A stretch of 64,000 nt of DNA from Hyphomicrobiales bacterium (GTDB lineage Bacteria > Pseudomonadota > Alphaproteobacteria > Rhizobiales > Rhizobiaceae), in contig UBKJ01000017.1 of assembly GCA_900465915.1 (NCBI GenBank), positions 62,001-126,000 of the forward strand, in the 5' to 3' direction. Made by a program: the position numbers and the translations under genes. Each line of letters begins with the position of its first letter. The stretch's first letter is position 1. The notes below the pieces were generated by a model. That model did not search any database. It saw only the letters and a program-made list of their open reading frames with translations, and had not been told where the DNA came from. Below are positions 10,029 to 19,241 of this stretch, in pieces.

Positions 10029-10517
10029 CTATTCCGCAGCGGTGGCGAAGTGCGAATCACCGAAACCGCGCAGGATCTGGCGCAGCTCGTCCTCGTCGAC
10101 GCGGCGGGCGGCCTCCTCTGGCGACACCCATTCGCACACGCGCTGGTCGCGCTCCGGCCAGTTCTTCTCCTGATCGGAGAATTCGACCGCATAGACGGCG
10201 ACGGTGAAATGGTTGAGCTGCCCGGGCGGCAGGTCGGTCTTGGAATAGGAATAGTCGCCCACCGGCTCCGGCCAGACCGCGCCGCGCACGCCGGCTTCCT
10301 CATAGGCCTCGCGCAGGGCGGTCTCGGCCAGCGTGCGGCCGACCTGCGGCCAGCCCTTGGGGATGATCCAGCGGCCCGAGCCGCGGCTGGTGATGACGAG
10401 GAATCGCAAGGCGCCGCCGTCGCGGCGATAGACCAGGGCCGCGATCTGCTGCAAACGGCCGGACTGCGTCAGAATGCGCTTTTCCTTGACGACGGCCTGT
10501 CTGGACTGCGGCTTCAA
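10029..10517 (-). CDS. NUDIX hydrolase, diphosphoinositol-polyphosphate-phosphohydrolase-like
   Basis: 162 residues with a NUDIX box around PKGWPQVGRTLAETALREAY-EEAGV. The first glutamate of the canonical GX5EX7REUXEEXGU box is replaced by arginine, the usual variant in the rhizobial PKGWP subfamily, while the catalytic REAYEEAG part is intact. Such enzymes hydrolyse nucleoside or inositol diphosphate linkages; the substrate cannot be told from sequence. The start is taken as TTG at 10517 because AAGGGGGA lies eight bases upstream. Upstream in-frame extension to 10670 is possible but has poor composition. The gene stands alone. Confidence 0.85.
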   Translation of the reverse strand: MKPQSRQAVVKEKRILTQSGRLQQIAALVYRRDGGALRFLVITSRGSGRWIIPKGWPQVGRTLAETALREAYEEAGVRGAVWPEPVGDYSYSKTDLPPGQLNHFTVAVYAVEFSDQEKNWPERDQRVCEWVSPEEAARRVDEDELRQILRGFGDSHFATAAE

Positions 10518-10736
10518 TTGGTCGGTCCCCCTTCGATTTCCCTTAAGATGAAACGATTCGCCGAAATCACAACCGCAAACTTGAACGGATACGGGGCGAG
10601 CCGCGCAAAAAAGCTGTGATTCTAAAATATGTTGCCGATGCGAACGTGACGCATGCAATATTTCCGTCACATGGAGCGTCGCCTTATGCGGGGCGATTGC
10701 GGCGAAAATATCCCCGCAACCGCGAATTGCGCGCCG

Positions 10737-11231
10737 TCAGCCCTTCGCGCCGGCGATCGGCTCCTGATAGGTGAAGCCCATGTCCCAGGGGAAATAGATC
10801 CAGGTGTCCTGCGAGACCTCGGTGACGAAGGTGTCGATCAGCGGCCGGCCCTTGGGCTTGGCGTAGACGGTGGCGAAATGGGCCTTGGGCATCATCTCGC
10901 GCACGATGGCCGCGGTCTTGCCGGTGTCGGTGAGGTCGTCCACCACCAGCACGCCGTCGCCCTCGTCGGCCAGAATGCCTTCGCCGATGCCCTTCAGCAC
11001 CTGCATCTCGCCCTGCGAGGTGTAGTCGTGATAGGAGGCGATGCAGACGGTCTCGATCAGGCGGATGCCCAACTCGCGGCAGATGATGGCCGCCGGCACC
11101 AGGCCGCCGCGGGTGATGGCGACCATGGCGCGCCATTCGCGGTTCATGCCGGCGATGCGCCAGGCGAGCGCGCGCGCGTCGCGGTGGAACTGGTCCCAGG
11201 AAACGGGGAAGGCTTTATCGGGCAACGACAT
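10737..11231 (-). CDS. gpt: Xanthine(-guanine) phosphoribosyltransferase
   Basis: 164 residues, close to the usual family length. It attaches phosphoribosyl from PRPP to xanthine or guanine in the purine salvage pathway. The PRPP-binding loop is [13 protein letters not shown] in the middle of the protein, and the N-terminal part shows [18 protein letters not shown] as in other Gpt proteins. The C-terminal [11 protein letters not shown] segment is also characteristic. The ATG at 11231 is the family start; upstream codons in the same frame have non-coding composition. Monocistronic, on the same strand as the stress-protein gene upstream. Confidence 0.93.
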   Translation of the reverse strand: MSLPDKAFPVSWDQFHRDARALAWRIAGMNREWRAMVAITRGGLVPAAIICRELGIRLIETVCIASYHDYTSQGEMQVLKGIGEGILADEGDGVLVVDDLTDTGKTAAIVREMMPKAHFATVYAKPKGRPLIDTFVTEVSQDTWIYFPWDMGFTYQEPIAGAKG

Positions 11232-11417
11232 CGAAACGCTCCGTGGTCCGCGCATCGGCGGATGCGCAACAATTGGGTCAAGAGGCCGGCGCCCGCGAGG
11301 GGAGGAACAGGGGGAAAGCCGGCCGGTCGGCTCCGTTAACCGCAAAACGCCCGCTCTTGCAAGCGCCTCGCGGCCCCGCGCCGCCGCCGTCATGAAAAAT
11401 TCAACCGGCCTGCGGCC

Positions 11418-12263
11418 TTATCGCGACAGGAAAGTCAGGACGGGCAGGTCCTCCAGCAGCGCCCGCGTCACGCCGCCGAACATCAGTTCCCGCAGCCGCG
11501 AATGGCTGAAGGCGCCCATGACCAGGAGGTCGGCGCGCTCGGCGACGAGATGGTCGCGGATGACGTCCTGCGCGTAGCGCCCGCTCGAGGCGAGCGGCGT
11601 CAGCTCCACCTTGACGCCGTGGCGCGCCAGCGCCTCGGCCAGCTCGCCGCCGGCCAGCGCCTGGTCCTCGCCCTCGTGTTCGGGCGGATCGACCCAGACG
11701 ATCTCGACCCGATGGGCCTTGAGCAGCAGCGGCAGGGCGTCGAAGGCGGCGCGCGCCGCCTCGCGCTTGCCGTTGAAGGCGACGACGACGCGGTCGATGT
11801 CGACCGGGTGCGCCGCCGGCGCATAAGGCGCGAGCAGCACCGGGCAGCTGGCGTGGAAGACGATCGTGTCCGCCGTCTCGTCGCTCGTGGCCGGATCGTC
11901 GGGATCGGGCTGCCCCGCCACCAGCAGCTCCGCGCCCATGCAGGCGGCCAGCACCGCCTCGGAGGCCGCGCCGCTTTCCGAGCGCGCGACGCGGAATTCA
12001 TGCCGCGCGCCCTGGCGGCGCATCTCGTCCTCGAACACGGATCTCAGCCGGTCGGAGCGCTCCTTGTGCTGCTTGTCGTGCAGCTCGAACATGCCGGGAT
12101 CGATGAAGCCGTTGGGATCGGCGTAGATGACGGGCGAGGGGATCGCGTAAAGGCCGACGACGTGCAGGTCGGGCGTCCGCCGCATCAGGAGCCGCACGGC
12201 GGCGAGCACCCTTTTCAGTTCCGCCTCGCTGCGCGAATAGGCCACCACCGTCTTGAATGACAT
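11418..12263 (-). CDS. Universal stress protein with two UspA domains
   Basis: 281 residues made of two tandem UspA folds. The first covers about residues 3-140 and begins FKTVVAYSRSE. The second, from about 155, begins IDRVVVAFNGKREAARA and ends with ADLLVMGAFSHSRLRELMFGG-type sequence, the ATP-binding G-x2-G-x9-G(S/T) signature region. A good ribosome site (AAAGGAGA) precedes the ATG. Such proteins usually support survival during stress or low oxygen; the exact role here is unknown. It is monocistronic. Confidence 0.92.
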   Translation of the reverse strand: MSFKTVVAYSRSEAELKRVLAAVRLLMRRTPDLHVVGLYAIPSPVIYADPNGFIDPGMFELHDKQHKERSDRLRSVFEDEMRRQGARHEFRVARSESGAASEAVLAACMGAELLVAGQPDPDDPATSDETADTIVFHASCPVLLAPYAPAAHPVDIDRVVVAFNGKREAARAAFDALPLLLKAHRVEIVWVDPPEHEGEDQALAGGELAEALARHGVKVELTPLASSGRYAQDVIRDHLVAERADLLVMGAFSHSRLRELMFGGVTRALLEDLPVLTFLSR

Positions 12264-12339
12264 GATCGTTCTCCTTTCGGCTGTCGCGGCTATTTTAGCA
12301 TGAATCGCAGGCTGTTGGCAGGAAAACGCGCCGCCTGCG

Positions 12340-13098
12340 TCAGCTTGCGCCGGCCGCTTTCAGATCGGCGATCATGGCCTCGATGGCGGCCGCCGCCGCG
12401 TCGATCTTCGCCTCGTCGCTTCCGCGCACCACCAGCTCGGTGCTGAAACGGCCGCTCTCGAATTTCGGATAGGAGCCGATGACGGTGTCGGGATGAGCCT
12501 TCTGGATCGCCGCCAGCGGCGCGCCGACGACGCCCTCGCCGAAGGGGCAGGGCAGGCTTTTGGACAGGAGCTTTCGCCCGGTGCGCAGCGTCGGCATGAC
12601 GTTGTCGAGCATGGCCTGGAACACCGACGGCACGCCGGCCATCACATAGACGTTGCCGATATGGAAGCCCGGCGCGGTGGAGACGGGATTGGCGATATGC
12701 GCGGAGCCTTGCGGCATGCGCGCCATGCGCTGGCGGGATTCGGTGAACTCCAGCTCGCGCCGGGCGTAGTTCTCGGCCAGGAGCCGCATCGCCTCGTCGT
12801 CGTAAATGCAGGGGATTTCGAAGGCCTTCGACACGGCGTCGGCGGTGATGTCGTCATGGGTCGGGCCGATGCCGCCGGAGGTGAAGACATAGTCGTAGCG
12901 CGGCCGGAGCGCGTTGAGCGCCGCGACGATGGCCGGTTCCTCGTCGGGCACGATGCGGACCTCCTTGAGGTCGACGCCGGCGGCGGTCAGCACCTCGGCG
13001 AGGTGGCCGATATTCTTGTCCTTGGTGCGGCCGGAAAGAAGCTCGTCGCCGATGGCCAGCATCGCCGCCGTGACCGCCTTTTGCGAATGTTCCGTCAT
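12340..13098 (-). CDS. CinA-like molybdopterin-binding domain protein
   Basis: 252 residues: a MoCF/MoaB-MogA-like domain (about residues 10-175) followed by a short C-terminal part. Recognisable motifs are LAIGDELLSGRTKDKN near the N-terminus and FTSGGIGPTHDDITADAVS, the conserved nucleotide/pterin-binding loop. It corresponds to the N-terminal half of CinA without the nicotinamide-nucleotide amidohydrolase half, which is the common rhizobial form. The domain is linked to pyrophosphatase activity on ADP-ribose in full CinA; here the substrate is not certain. The gene is monocistronic on the minus strand. Confidence 0.88.
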   Translation of the reverse strand: MTEHSQKAVTAAMLAIGDELLSGRTKDKNIGHLAEVLTAAGVDLKEVRIVPDEEPAIVAALNALRPRYDYVFTSGGIGPTHDDITADAVSKAFEIPCIYDDEAMRLLAENYARRELEFTESRQRMARMPQGSAHIANPVSTAPGFHIGNVYVMAGVPSVFQAMLDNVMPTLRTGRKLLSKSLPCPFGEGVVGAPLAAIQKAHPDTVIGSYPKFESGRFSTELVVRGSDEAKIDAAAAAIEAMIADLKAAGAS

Positions 13099-13230
13099 GT
13101 CCGAACTCCGTTGCGCGCCCGGCCGACGCGGCCGGCGGAGGACAGCGGAACCTCACGCTTGCTATTGATTTTAAATCATTTTTCGCTGTCGGCGTTTTAT
13201 AGCGGCGCGGGCGGGAGGCGTCAAGGCATG

Positions 13231-13273
13231 GAAACGCGGCGCCCGGCGGCGTAGGGGAAACGCCGGGCGCCGC
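13231..13273 (-). terminator. Possible terminator after the small histidine/lysine-rich protein gene
   Basis: An 11-bp GC stem (13236-13246 with 13263-13273) lies 20 bases after the stop of the gene at 13293-13502. On the minus strand it is followed only by GTTTC, so the T tract is weak. Confidence 0.45.
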
Positions 13274-13292
13274 GTCGGGGAGGAGACGGCCG

Positions 13293-13502
13293 TCAATAGG
13301 TCTTCTTCGCCCGATGGCGGGCCTTGGCCTTGTGCCTGTGGACATGCTTCCTGTGCTTTCGGACGGCGATTTTCTCCACGCCCGCCGGGGCGCCGGCGTG
13401 GAGCGCGGCGGCGGACGGCGCGGCGGGAACGGCGGCGGAGGCGGCGCCGACGAGGGACGCGGAGATCGCGAGGGCGGCGGCGGATAGGATGGTCTTGCGC
13501 AT
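13293..13502 (-). CDS. Small exported His/Lys-rich protein, 69 aa
   Basis: Signal peptide MRKTILSAAALAISASLVGAA at the N-terminus is followed by an alanine/proline linker and a very basic tail (RKHRKHVHRHKAKARHRAKK). Ribosome site AAGGAAA lies about six bases before the ATG at 13502. Small periplasmic proteins of this type are common in Rhizobiales and have no known function; the histidine-rich tail could bind metal or nucleic acid, which is only a guess. It lies 47 bases after the stop of another small exported protein on the same strand. Confidence 0.7.
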   Translation of the reverse strand: MRKTILSAAALAISASLVGAASAAVPAAPSAAALHAGAPAGVEKIAVRKHRKHVHRHKAKARHRAKKTY

Positions 13503-13549
13503 GATGTTTCCTTTCGCTGTCTTATCGATGAGGTGGGGAGAGGCGGAGG

Positions 13550-13771
13550 TCACTTTTTCGGGCATTCCGCCGCGGTCTTGATGGCGGCCTTGGCTTCCGC
13601 GCGGGTCTTGTATTGCCCCAGCGGAACCTTGAGCTTTCCATCGGGCTTGACGGTCGAGACGGAGCAGGACTTGTCGGCCGTCCTCTGGACGACGTAATAA
13701 TGCGTCGCCGCGAGGGCCGGGCTGGCGATGAAAAGACCGGCGACGGCATAAGAAAGTATTTTATGGCGCAT
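13550..13771 (-). CDS. Small exported protein, 73 aa
   Basis: Signal peptide up to ASPALA, then a compact domain with HYYVVQRTADKSCSVSTV and LGQYKTRAEAKAAIKTAAEC, giving two cysteines that may pair. The spacing of aromatic residues resembles SPOR-like small domains, but I cannot assign it. ATG at 13771 is chosen because GGAGG lies about seven bases before it; upstream ATGs at 13777 and 13786 sit on top of that site. A weak TTAC-N6-GTAA inverted repeat lies about 86 bases upstream. Confidence 0.7.
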   Translation of the reverse strand: MRHKILSYAVAGLFIASPALAATHYYVVQRTADKSCSVSTVKPDGKLKVPLGQYKTRAEAKAAIKTAAECPKK

Positions 13772-13856
13772 ATTCATTTCCTCCATTCTGGAAGCCGCGG
13801 ATCGGCCGTCCAGAAATACGATGCGCCCGCAAGTTTTCCTGTTCCTTGCGGGGAGG

Positions 13857-13870
13857 TTACTGTTTCGTAA
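13857..13870. promoter_or_regulatory. Weak TTAC-N6-GTAA inverted repeat
   Basis: TTACTGTTTCGTAA has the same spacing as the three CTTAC-N6-GTAAG sites at 14585, 18526 and 21272, but lacks the outer C/G pair. It is positioned upstream of the small exported protein gene at 13550-13771. Confidence 0.3.
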
Positions 13871-13891
13871 TATGGAGGAAGCGGAGACCCG

Positions 13892-14521
13892 TCAGTAAAG
13901 GGCGATCCAGACCGGCAGGTCGTGGAGCGCGCGCAGGTGCTCCAAAAGCTCGATCATCGGGAAGGCCGCGATGAAATAGAGCCCGTCGAGGAAAGTTCGC
14001 CGCAGCGCGGCCGGCGAGAAGCGCCATTCGGGCTCGTCGCGGTAGAGAAAGGGATTGGGCCAGAAGCGCGGCGTCCGCCGGGCGTAGTCCTGATAGGCGG
14101 GGCCGAACTGCGCCAGCAGGAACTCCGCCTCCTTGCGCGCGGTCATGCCGAGGATCAGGAAGGACAGGAGGCCGAGGCCGACGGTCACCACGGCCGAGCC
14201 GAAGATGAGCCCGATCCCCACCGCGCCGAGCGTCGAGAAGAAATAGAGCGGGTTGCGCGTCATCGAGAAGGGGCCGCAGGAAATGAGCTCGGCGTTCTTG
14301 CGCCCGCCGATATAGAGGATGCTCCACAGGCGTCCCGCGACGCAGGCGAAGATGAGGCCGAGGCCGATAAGCTCAATCATCTCGTGCGTCGTGGTGGCCT
14401 CGCCGATGGCGGGCCGGGCGACGAGCATCATGGCGATCACCGCCACGGCGAGCGCTTGTACGACGACGAGCCGCTTGCGCTGCTCGAAGGCCTTGGGTTT
14501 GGGGGGCGACGTGACGACCAT
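13892..14521 (-). CDS. Membrane methyltransferase of the ICMT/PEMT-like family
   Basis: 209 residues with four to five membrane helices. The SCGPFSMTRNPLYFFSTLGA motif (about residues 91-110) is the SAM-binding signature of isoprenylcysteine O-methyltransferase and phospholipid methyltransferases, and the EAEFLLAQFGPAYQDYARRT segment after it is the conserved C-terminal part. Bacterial members methylate lipids or other membrane-bound groups; the substrate is unknown. The ATG at 14521 has GAGAGA upstream. A CTTAC-N6-GTAAG inverted repeat lies 64 bases upstream of the start, shared with the iron and PAP2 genes downstream. Confidence 0.82.
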   Translation of the reverse strand: MVVTSPPKPKAFEQRKRLVVVQALAVAVIAMMLVARPAIGEATTTHEMIELIGLGLIFACVAGRLWSILYIGGRKNAELISCGPFSMTRNPLYFFSTLGAVGIGLIFGSAVVTVGLGLLSFLILGMTARKEAEFLLAQFGPAYQDYARRTPRFWPNPFLYRDEPEWRFSPAALRRTFLDGLYFIAAFPMIELLEHLRALHDLPVWIALY

Positions 14522-14584
14522 GATCGATTCTCTCAATTGCGCCGGCACATTGCCGCCGGAACCTTACCGGCGTCTGGCCGCCGG

Positions 14585-14600
14585 CTTACCAATTCGTAAG
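14585..14600. promoter_or_regulatory. Inverted repeat CTTAC-N6-GTAAG, copy 1
   Basis: CTTACCAATTCGTAAG lies 64 bases upstream of the membrane methyltransferase gene. Two more copies with identical arms and spacing occur at 18526 and 21272. The arrangement fits a dimeric response-regulator or TetR-type operator. Confidence 0.6.
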
Positions 14601-14714
14601 ATGGGAGGGGATTTCAGCCGTGGTCTTCGTAGCCGAGCGTCACGAGGCATCCCGGCGACGAGGCTTAGCCAGAGGCTAATGCCGGGAATCGGCTCTTATC
14701 GGCGCGGGCCTTGG

Positions 14715-15815
14715 CTATTCCGGTTGGTTGTCAGAACTGAAAAAGCGCTTTTCCGAGGGCAGGAGGATATGCGCCTTTCCCGTCACCGTCAGGCGCACGA
14801 CGTCACCGGCCTCGGGGCCGTTCACGCTCGTTTTCAGGATGAATGTCGTGCTTTCAGAATCGCCCAGGGTTTCGAGCGGCTGCACTTCCACCGTCGACTG
14901 GCCGCCAGCGAATTCGTTCTTCGTCACCCTTGCGAGGATCGAATCCGGCGGAGCGTCCGTTTCGCCGGCGGTCCGCATGGAGACCTGCTCGGGCCGCAGC
15001 ATCATATGCGCCGTTTCGCAGGCGACGGCGGCGTCCAGCGCCACGCGGCCCAGCGGGGTCAGCGCGAAGCCGTCCACGACCTGGGCGGTGAGGAAAATCG
15101 CGTCGCCCAGGAACTCGGCCACCATGCGATCCCTCGGCCGCATGTAGAGGTCGCGCGGCGCGCCGACCTGGGAGAATTTGCCGGCCTCCATCACCGCCAC
15201 CTGATCGGCGAAGGAAAGGGCTTCGGCCTGGTCGTGCGTGACGAGGATGGCGGTTACGCCGGCCTTCTCCAGAAGCTCGGCCACCGTCCTGCGCATGGCG
15301 GCGCGCAGCCCCGTATCGAGCGAGGAGAACGGCTCGTCGAGAAGCATGAGCCGCGGCTTGATGGCGATCGCCCGCGCCAGGGCGACGCGCTGCTGCTGCC
15401 CGCCTGAAAGCTCGTGCGGAGAACGCCGGAGCAGCGCGGCGTCCAGCCCGACCGACGCCGCCAGGTCGGCGATCCGCGCATTTCGGGCGGGGTCGTTGCG
15501 GGCGAGGCCGAAGCCGATATTGTCGGCGACGGAGAGATGCGGAAACAGCGCCCCGTCCTGCGCCACCACGCCGACCCCGCGCAGATGGGCCGGCGTTCCC
15601 CGCGGCCCCTCGGCCAGCAGGCGGCCGTTTAGGACGATGACGCCGGAATCGGGCATGTCGAAGCCCGCGATCAGCCGCAGCAGCGTGGTCTTGCCGCAGC
15701 CGGAAGGCCCGACGATGGCTGTTCGTCCGCCCGCCTTCACCTCGAGGTCGACGCCGTCCAGCGCCGTCGCCGATCCGTAGCGCCGCTTCACGGCTTGTAG
15801 GGTCAGGAAGCTCAT
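14715..15815 (-). CDS. fbpC: Ferric iron ABC transporter ATP-binding protein
   Basis: 366 residues. Walker [10 protein letters not shown], signature [14 protein letters not shown], Walker [13 protein letters not shown] and the switch histidine THDQAEAL are all intact, followed by a C-terminal regulatory TOBE-like domain (about residues 235-366). This matches the FbpC/CysA class of ATPases that drive Fe3+ uptake from the periplasm. The ATG at 15815 overlaps the permease stop by four bases (ATGA), so the two are translationally coupled. It is the last gene of the three-gene operon. Confidence 0.9.
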   Translation of the reverse strand: MSFLTLQAVKRRYGSATALDGVDLEVKAGGRTAIVGPSGCGKTTLLRLIAGFDMPDSGVIVLNGRLLAEGPRGTPAHLRGVGVVAQDGALFPHLSVADNIGFGLARNDPARNARIADLAASVGLDAALLRRSPHELSGGQQQRVALARAIAIKPRLMLLDEPFSSLDTGLRAAMRRTVAELLEKAGVTAILVTHDQAEALSFADQVAVMEAGKFSQVGAPRDLYMRPRDRMVAEFLGDAIFLTAQVVDGFALTPLGRVALDAAVACETAHMMLRPEQVSMRTAGETDAPPDSILARVTKNEFAGGQSTVEVQPLETLGDSESTTFILKTSVNGPEAGDVVRLTVTGKAHILLPSEKRFFSSDNQPE

Positions 15816-17401
15816 CGGCCCGCCATCCGCATGGATTGCGCGTGCAGGAGCCAGATGAAGGGCGACGAGATCAGGACCATGATCAAGGCGTAGGGCGCCG
15901 CGCCGGCATAGTCCAGCTCGCTGCTCAGCGCCCAGAAGCCGGTCGCCAGCGTGCGCGTGCCGTTGGGGGCCAGCATCTGCGTGGCCGTGAGCTCGTTCAT
16001 GATTCCGAGCGAGGACAGCGCCATGCCGGCGGCCGCGCCCGGCGCGGCGAGCCTGACGGTCGTCGCCCACAAGGCCCGCAGCGGCGAGCGGCCGAGGCTG
16101 CCTGCGGCGTGCTCCAGCTCCACCGGAGCCTGGGCGATGGAGGCCCTGAGGCTGACCAAAGCGCGCGGCAGGAACATCAATCCATAGGCGAGGAGCACGG
16201 TGGTCACGGTCTGGTAAAGCGGAAACGCCACGCGGACAGTGATCGTCACCAGCGCCAGCGCCACCACCACGCCCGGCAGCGAGCCGACGATGTAATTACC
16301 GCTTTCGAGCATGCGCTGCAACCCGCCCGGCGCGCGGATCGACAGCCACGCCATGGGCAGCGCCATCAGCGTGGTGATGAGGCCGCCCAGAAGCGCGAAG
16401 GCGACCGTCTGGCCGAAGGCCGCGCCGATCTCGTCGAGCCGCCAGATCGCCGCGCCGCCGGCCGCAAGCCAGCGGCATATGGTGAGCAGCGGCACGCCGA
16501 GCGACAGGAGCGCCATGGCCGCCATCAACGCCAGGCCGGGGAGTAGGAAGAGGCCGAGGCGCGCCGGCTCCGCCCGCCGCGCCGCGCCCGATCCCACGCG
16601 CGCATAGCGGGCGTCGCCGCGCATCAGCGCCTCGATCCCCAGAAGCGCGAAGCAGCAGGCCACCAGCACGCCGGCCAGCATGGTCGCCGCCGGGCCGTTG
16701 AAGGTCGACTGGAACTGGTCGACGATGGCCGTGGTGAAGGTGTCGAAGCGGATGAAGACATAGAGGCCGTATTCGGCGAGCAGATGCAGGCCGACCAGCA
16801 GCGCGCCGCCGCATAGGGCGATGCGCAATTGCGGCAGCACGACGCGCAAAAACACCCGCCACGGCGAAAGGCCGAGCGCCGCCGCCATATCCTCGAGCGC
16901 CGGATCGAGACGCCGCAGGGCGGCTGCGACCGGCAAATAGAGAAAGGGAAAATAGGCGACGACCGAAATCAGCACGCCCGCGAACAATCCGTTCAGCCAC
17001 GGCAGCAGCGTGACCCAGCCATAGCTGTGCACGAAGGCCGGAACCGCCAGCGGAGCGACGCAGAACCAGGCCCAGACGCGCCGTCCGGGCAGGTCGCTGC
17101 GCTCGGTCAGCCAGGCCAGCGCGACGGCGAGGACCATGGAAAGCGGCACGGCGATGGCCACGAGGAAGGCCGTGTTCCACAGCAATTCGCCGACCCGCGG
17201 CCGGAAGACCAGGGCGGCCGATTCCTTCCAGCCCGTCAGCCAGGCGATCCAGACGATGAAGCCCAACGGCAGGGCGGCGAACAGCGAGACGCCGATCGCA
17301 GCCGCCTTTATCCACGGCAGCGAGCGGCCGGAACGGCGCGGTTTCGCCATCCAGCCCATCGTCACCGTCACATGCATGTCCCGGTCGGATGTATAAGCCA
17401 T
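15812..17401 (-). CDS. fbpB: Ferric iron ABC transporter permease (two fused permease units)
   Basis: 529 residues, a duplicated permease as in FbpB/SfuB. Each half carries an EAA-type coupling loop: [20 protein letters not shown] in the first half and [20 protein letters not shown] in the second. About twelve membrane helices are visible. It forms the inner-membrane channel for Fe3+ taken over from the binding protein. The start at 17401 lies 57 bases after the binding-protein stop; in-frame ATGs at residues 9, 15 and 18 are alternatives and the ribosome site is not decisive. Confidence 0.9.
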   Translation of the reverse strand: MAYTSDRDMHVTVTMGWMAKPRRSGRSLPWIKAAAIGVSLFAALPLGFIVWIAWLTGWKESAALVFRPRVGELLWNTAFLVAIAVPLSMVLAVALAWLTERSDLPGRRVWAWFCVAPLAVPAFVHSYGWVTLLPWLNGLFAGVLISVVAYFPFLYLPVAAALRRLDPALEDMAAALGLSPWRVFLRVVLPQLRIALCGGALLVGLHLLAEYGLYVFIRFDTFTTAIVDQFQSTFNGPAATMLAGVLVACCFALLGIEALMRGDARYARVGSGAARRAEPARLGLFLLPGLALMAAMALLSLGVPLLTICRWLAAGGAAIWRLDEIGAAFGQTVAFALLGGLITTLMALPMAWLSIRAPGGLQRMLESGNYIVGSLPGVVVALALVTITVRVAFPLYQTVTTVLLAYGLMFLPRALVSLRASIAQAPVELEHAAGSLGRSPLRALWATTVRLAAPGAAAGMALSSLGIMNELTATQMLAPNGTRTLATGFWALSSELDYAGAAPYALIMVLISSPFIWLLHAQSMRMAGR

Positions 17402-17457
17402 TTTTCACATTTCGCTCCCGCCGGAGCAGGTCCGCGCGGGAGCATGGGGGCAGGCCG

Positions 17458-18462
17458 TCAGAGCAGTCCGGCGGCGGTCATCAGATCGGTGACCTTCTTG
17501 CTGTTGAGGTTGGTCGGCTCGACCTTCGGCGCGTCGAGGTCCTTCAGCGGGACCAGCGCGGGGTTGGACTCGGTGCCTTCGCCCACGGCGTATTCATAGG
17601 ACGCGCCGTTTTTCAGGACATCCTGCCCGCCCTTGCCGACGATCCATTTGACGAAGGCCTGGGCTTCCTTGGGATGCTTGCTGGAGGCCAGCACGCCGCC
17701 GCCCGAAATCGAGACGAAGGCGCCCGGGTCCTGGTGCTTGAAATAATGCAGGTCGACGTTCCTGCTGTTCTCGCCCGTCTTCGCGCGATCGCCGAAGTAA
17801 TAATAATGATAGATCACGCCGCCGTCTATTTCGCCGGCGTTGACGGCCTTCATCACGGTGCTGTTGCCGCGATAGGGCTTGAAGTTCTCCTTCATGCCCT
17901 TCAGCCAGTCGGCGGTGGCCTTTTCGCCCTTCAATTCGAGCAGCGCGCCGACGATGGCCTGGAAATCCGCGCCGGCGGGCGAAGCGCCCCAGCGTCCCTT
18001 CCAGGCGGGATCGGCGAGGTCGAGCATGGATTTGGGCAGCTTGTCGCCGCCGAGCTTGTCCTTGTTGTAGACGAAGACCGTGCTGCGCGCGGCGACGCCG
18101 ATCCAGTGGCCGTTGGCCGGGCGGAACTGCTCGGGAACCTTGGCGAGCGTGTCCGCGTCGAGGGGCGCGAACAGGCCGGCATTGTCGACCAGGGCCATGG
18201 CGGGGGAGTTTTCGGTGAGGAACACGTCGGCCGGCGACGAAGCGCCTTCCGCGACGATCTGGTTGCCGAATTCGGTGTCGTCGCCCTGGCGCAGCGTCAC
18301 CTTGATGCCGGTCTCCTTGGTGAAGCCGGCGATCCATTCCTTCGTCAGGCTCTCGTGCTGGGCGTTGTAGACGACGATCCCTTTCGCGTCCTCGGCTGAG
18401 GCGAGCCGGGGCGCGAACGTCAACGATAATGCGCAGATGATGGCGAGTGATCCGGTTTTCAT
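17458..18462 (-). CDS. fbpA: Ferric iron ABC transporter substrate-binding protein
   Basis: 334 residues with a signal peptide ending PRLASA. The mature part begins KGIVVYNAQHESLTKEW, typical of FbpA/SfuA, and has the iron-ligand tyrosine region GVIYHYYYFGDRAKTGENSR, where adjacent tyrosines bind Fe3+. The protein captures free or weakly chelated ferric iron in the periplasm for the permease and ATPase encoded next. It is the first gene of the operon. A CTTAC-N6-GTAAG inverted repeat lies 64 bases upstream of the start, in a region shared with the divergent PAP2 gene. Confidence 0.93.
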   Translation of the reverse strand: MKTGSLAIICALSLTFAPRLASAEDAKGIVVYNAQHESLTKEWIAGFTKETGIKVTLRQGDDTEFGNQIVAEGASSPADVFLTENSPAMALVDNAGLFAPLDADTLAKVPEQFRPANGHWIGVAARSTVFVYNKDKLGGDKLPKSMLDLADPAWKGRWGASPAGADFQAIVGALLELKGEKATADWLKGMKENFKPYRGNSTVMKAVNAGEIDGGVIYHYYYFGDRAKTGENSRNVDLHYFKHQDPGAFVSISGGGVLASSKHPKEAQAFVKWIVGKGGQDVLKNGASYEYAVGEGTESNPALVPLKDLDAPKVEPTNLNSKKVTDLMTAAGLL

Positions 18463-18525
18463 GCCGTGCTCCTGTGAAGACGCCGTGGGTTCCCCGCGAA
18501 AATATGAAACATGACTTATTTGGTC

Positions 18526-18545
18526 AACTTACAAATCTGTAAGTT
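18526..18545. promoter_or_regulatory. Inverted repeat CTTAC-N6-GTAAG, copy 2, between divergent genes
   Basis: AACTTACAAATCTGTAAGTT is nearly a perfect 20-bp palindrome (one mismatched pair). It lies 64 bases from the fbpA start and about 130 bases from the PAP2 start, in the 211-base divergent spacer. The core resembles boxes of the CusR/HprR/CopR group of OmpR-type response regulators. Confidence 0.65.
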
Positions 18546-18673
18546 ATGCGCCGTCGGGGCCGCCACAGCCAGCGGATCGATAAGTTGCTGATCGCGTTCA
18601 GTTTATTGTCAGGATCGACGCCTAGGTAGGGATATCGGGTTCGCCCACGAATCCACAGGAAAGAGGATCGACG

Positions 18674-19231
18674 TTGCAGATTTCCGTTTTGGACGTCGAG
18701 GCGACCCACGCCATAAACAGCCTCGCGGGCGCGGGCGGCGCGATGGACTTTTTGATGGTGTGGATATCCACCGTCGGCGTGCCGCTGCTGGTGCTGGCGG
18801 TCGCATGCCAATGGTGGCGAGCGCCGAACAGGCGGCGCAACAGGCATGTGCTCGTCGCGGCGGGGCTGACGTTCCTGCTCGGCCTCGCCATAAACCAGCT
18901 CATCCTTCTGTTCGTGCAGCGGCTGCGGCCTTACGACGCCGGCGTCTCGCATCTCCTCACCAGCCCCACCACCGATCCGGCTTTTCCCTCCGACCACGCG
19001 ACGGCGGCCTTCGCCATCGCGGCGGCGTTCCTGATGCACGGCATGCGGCGGATGGGCCTATGGTTCCTCGCCGCCGCGGCGCTGGTGGGCTTTTCCAGGG
19101 TCTATGTCGGCGCGCATTATGTCGGCGACGTGCTGGGCGGGGCCGCGACCGCGATGGCCGCCGTGCTGCTGGTCTTCGCGCTCTACCGGGAAGGCACGCG
19201 CATCGACCGGCTGATCACCGGCGTTCTGTGA
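18674..19231 (+). CDS. PAP2-family membrane phosphatase (undecaprenyl-diphosphatase-like)
   Basis: 185 residues, five to six helices. The acid phosphatase motifs are QRLRPYD (motif 1), PSDHAT (motif 2) and SRVYVGAHYVGDVLGG (motif 3). Motif 1 lacks the usual lysine eight residues before the proline pair (a leucine is present), while the catalytic histidines of motifs 2 and 3 and the aspartate are intact. Members dephosphorylate lipid diphosphates such as undecaprenyl diphosphate at the outer face of the inner membrane. The start is a TTG with AGAGGA about seven bases upstream. A DedA-PAP2 fusion gene follows ten bases after the stop. Confidence 0.85.
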   Translation: MQISVLDVEATHAINSLAGAGGAMDFLMVWISTVGVPLLVLAVACQWWRAPNRRRNRHVLVAAGLTFLLGLAINQLILLFVQRLRPYDAGVSHLLTSPTTDPAFPSDHATAAFAIAAAFLMHGMRRMGLWFLAAAALVGFSRVYVGAHYVGDVLGGAATAMAAVLLVFALYREGTRIDRLITGVL

Positions 19232-19241
19232 GGCCCGCGCG

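Noticed and set aside
13166..13178. TGATTTTAAATCA resembling an FNR/FixK box upstream of the CinA-like gene
   Set aside because: The half-sites TTGAT and ATCA(A/T) are separated by five bases instead of the required four, so it is not a proper FixK site.
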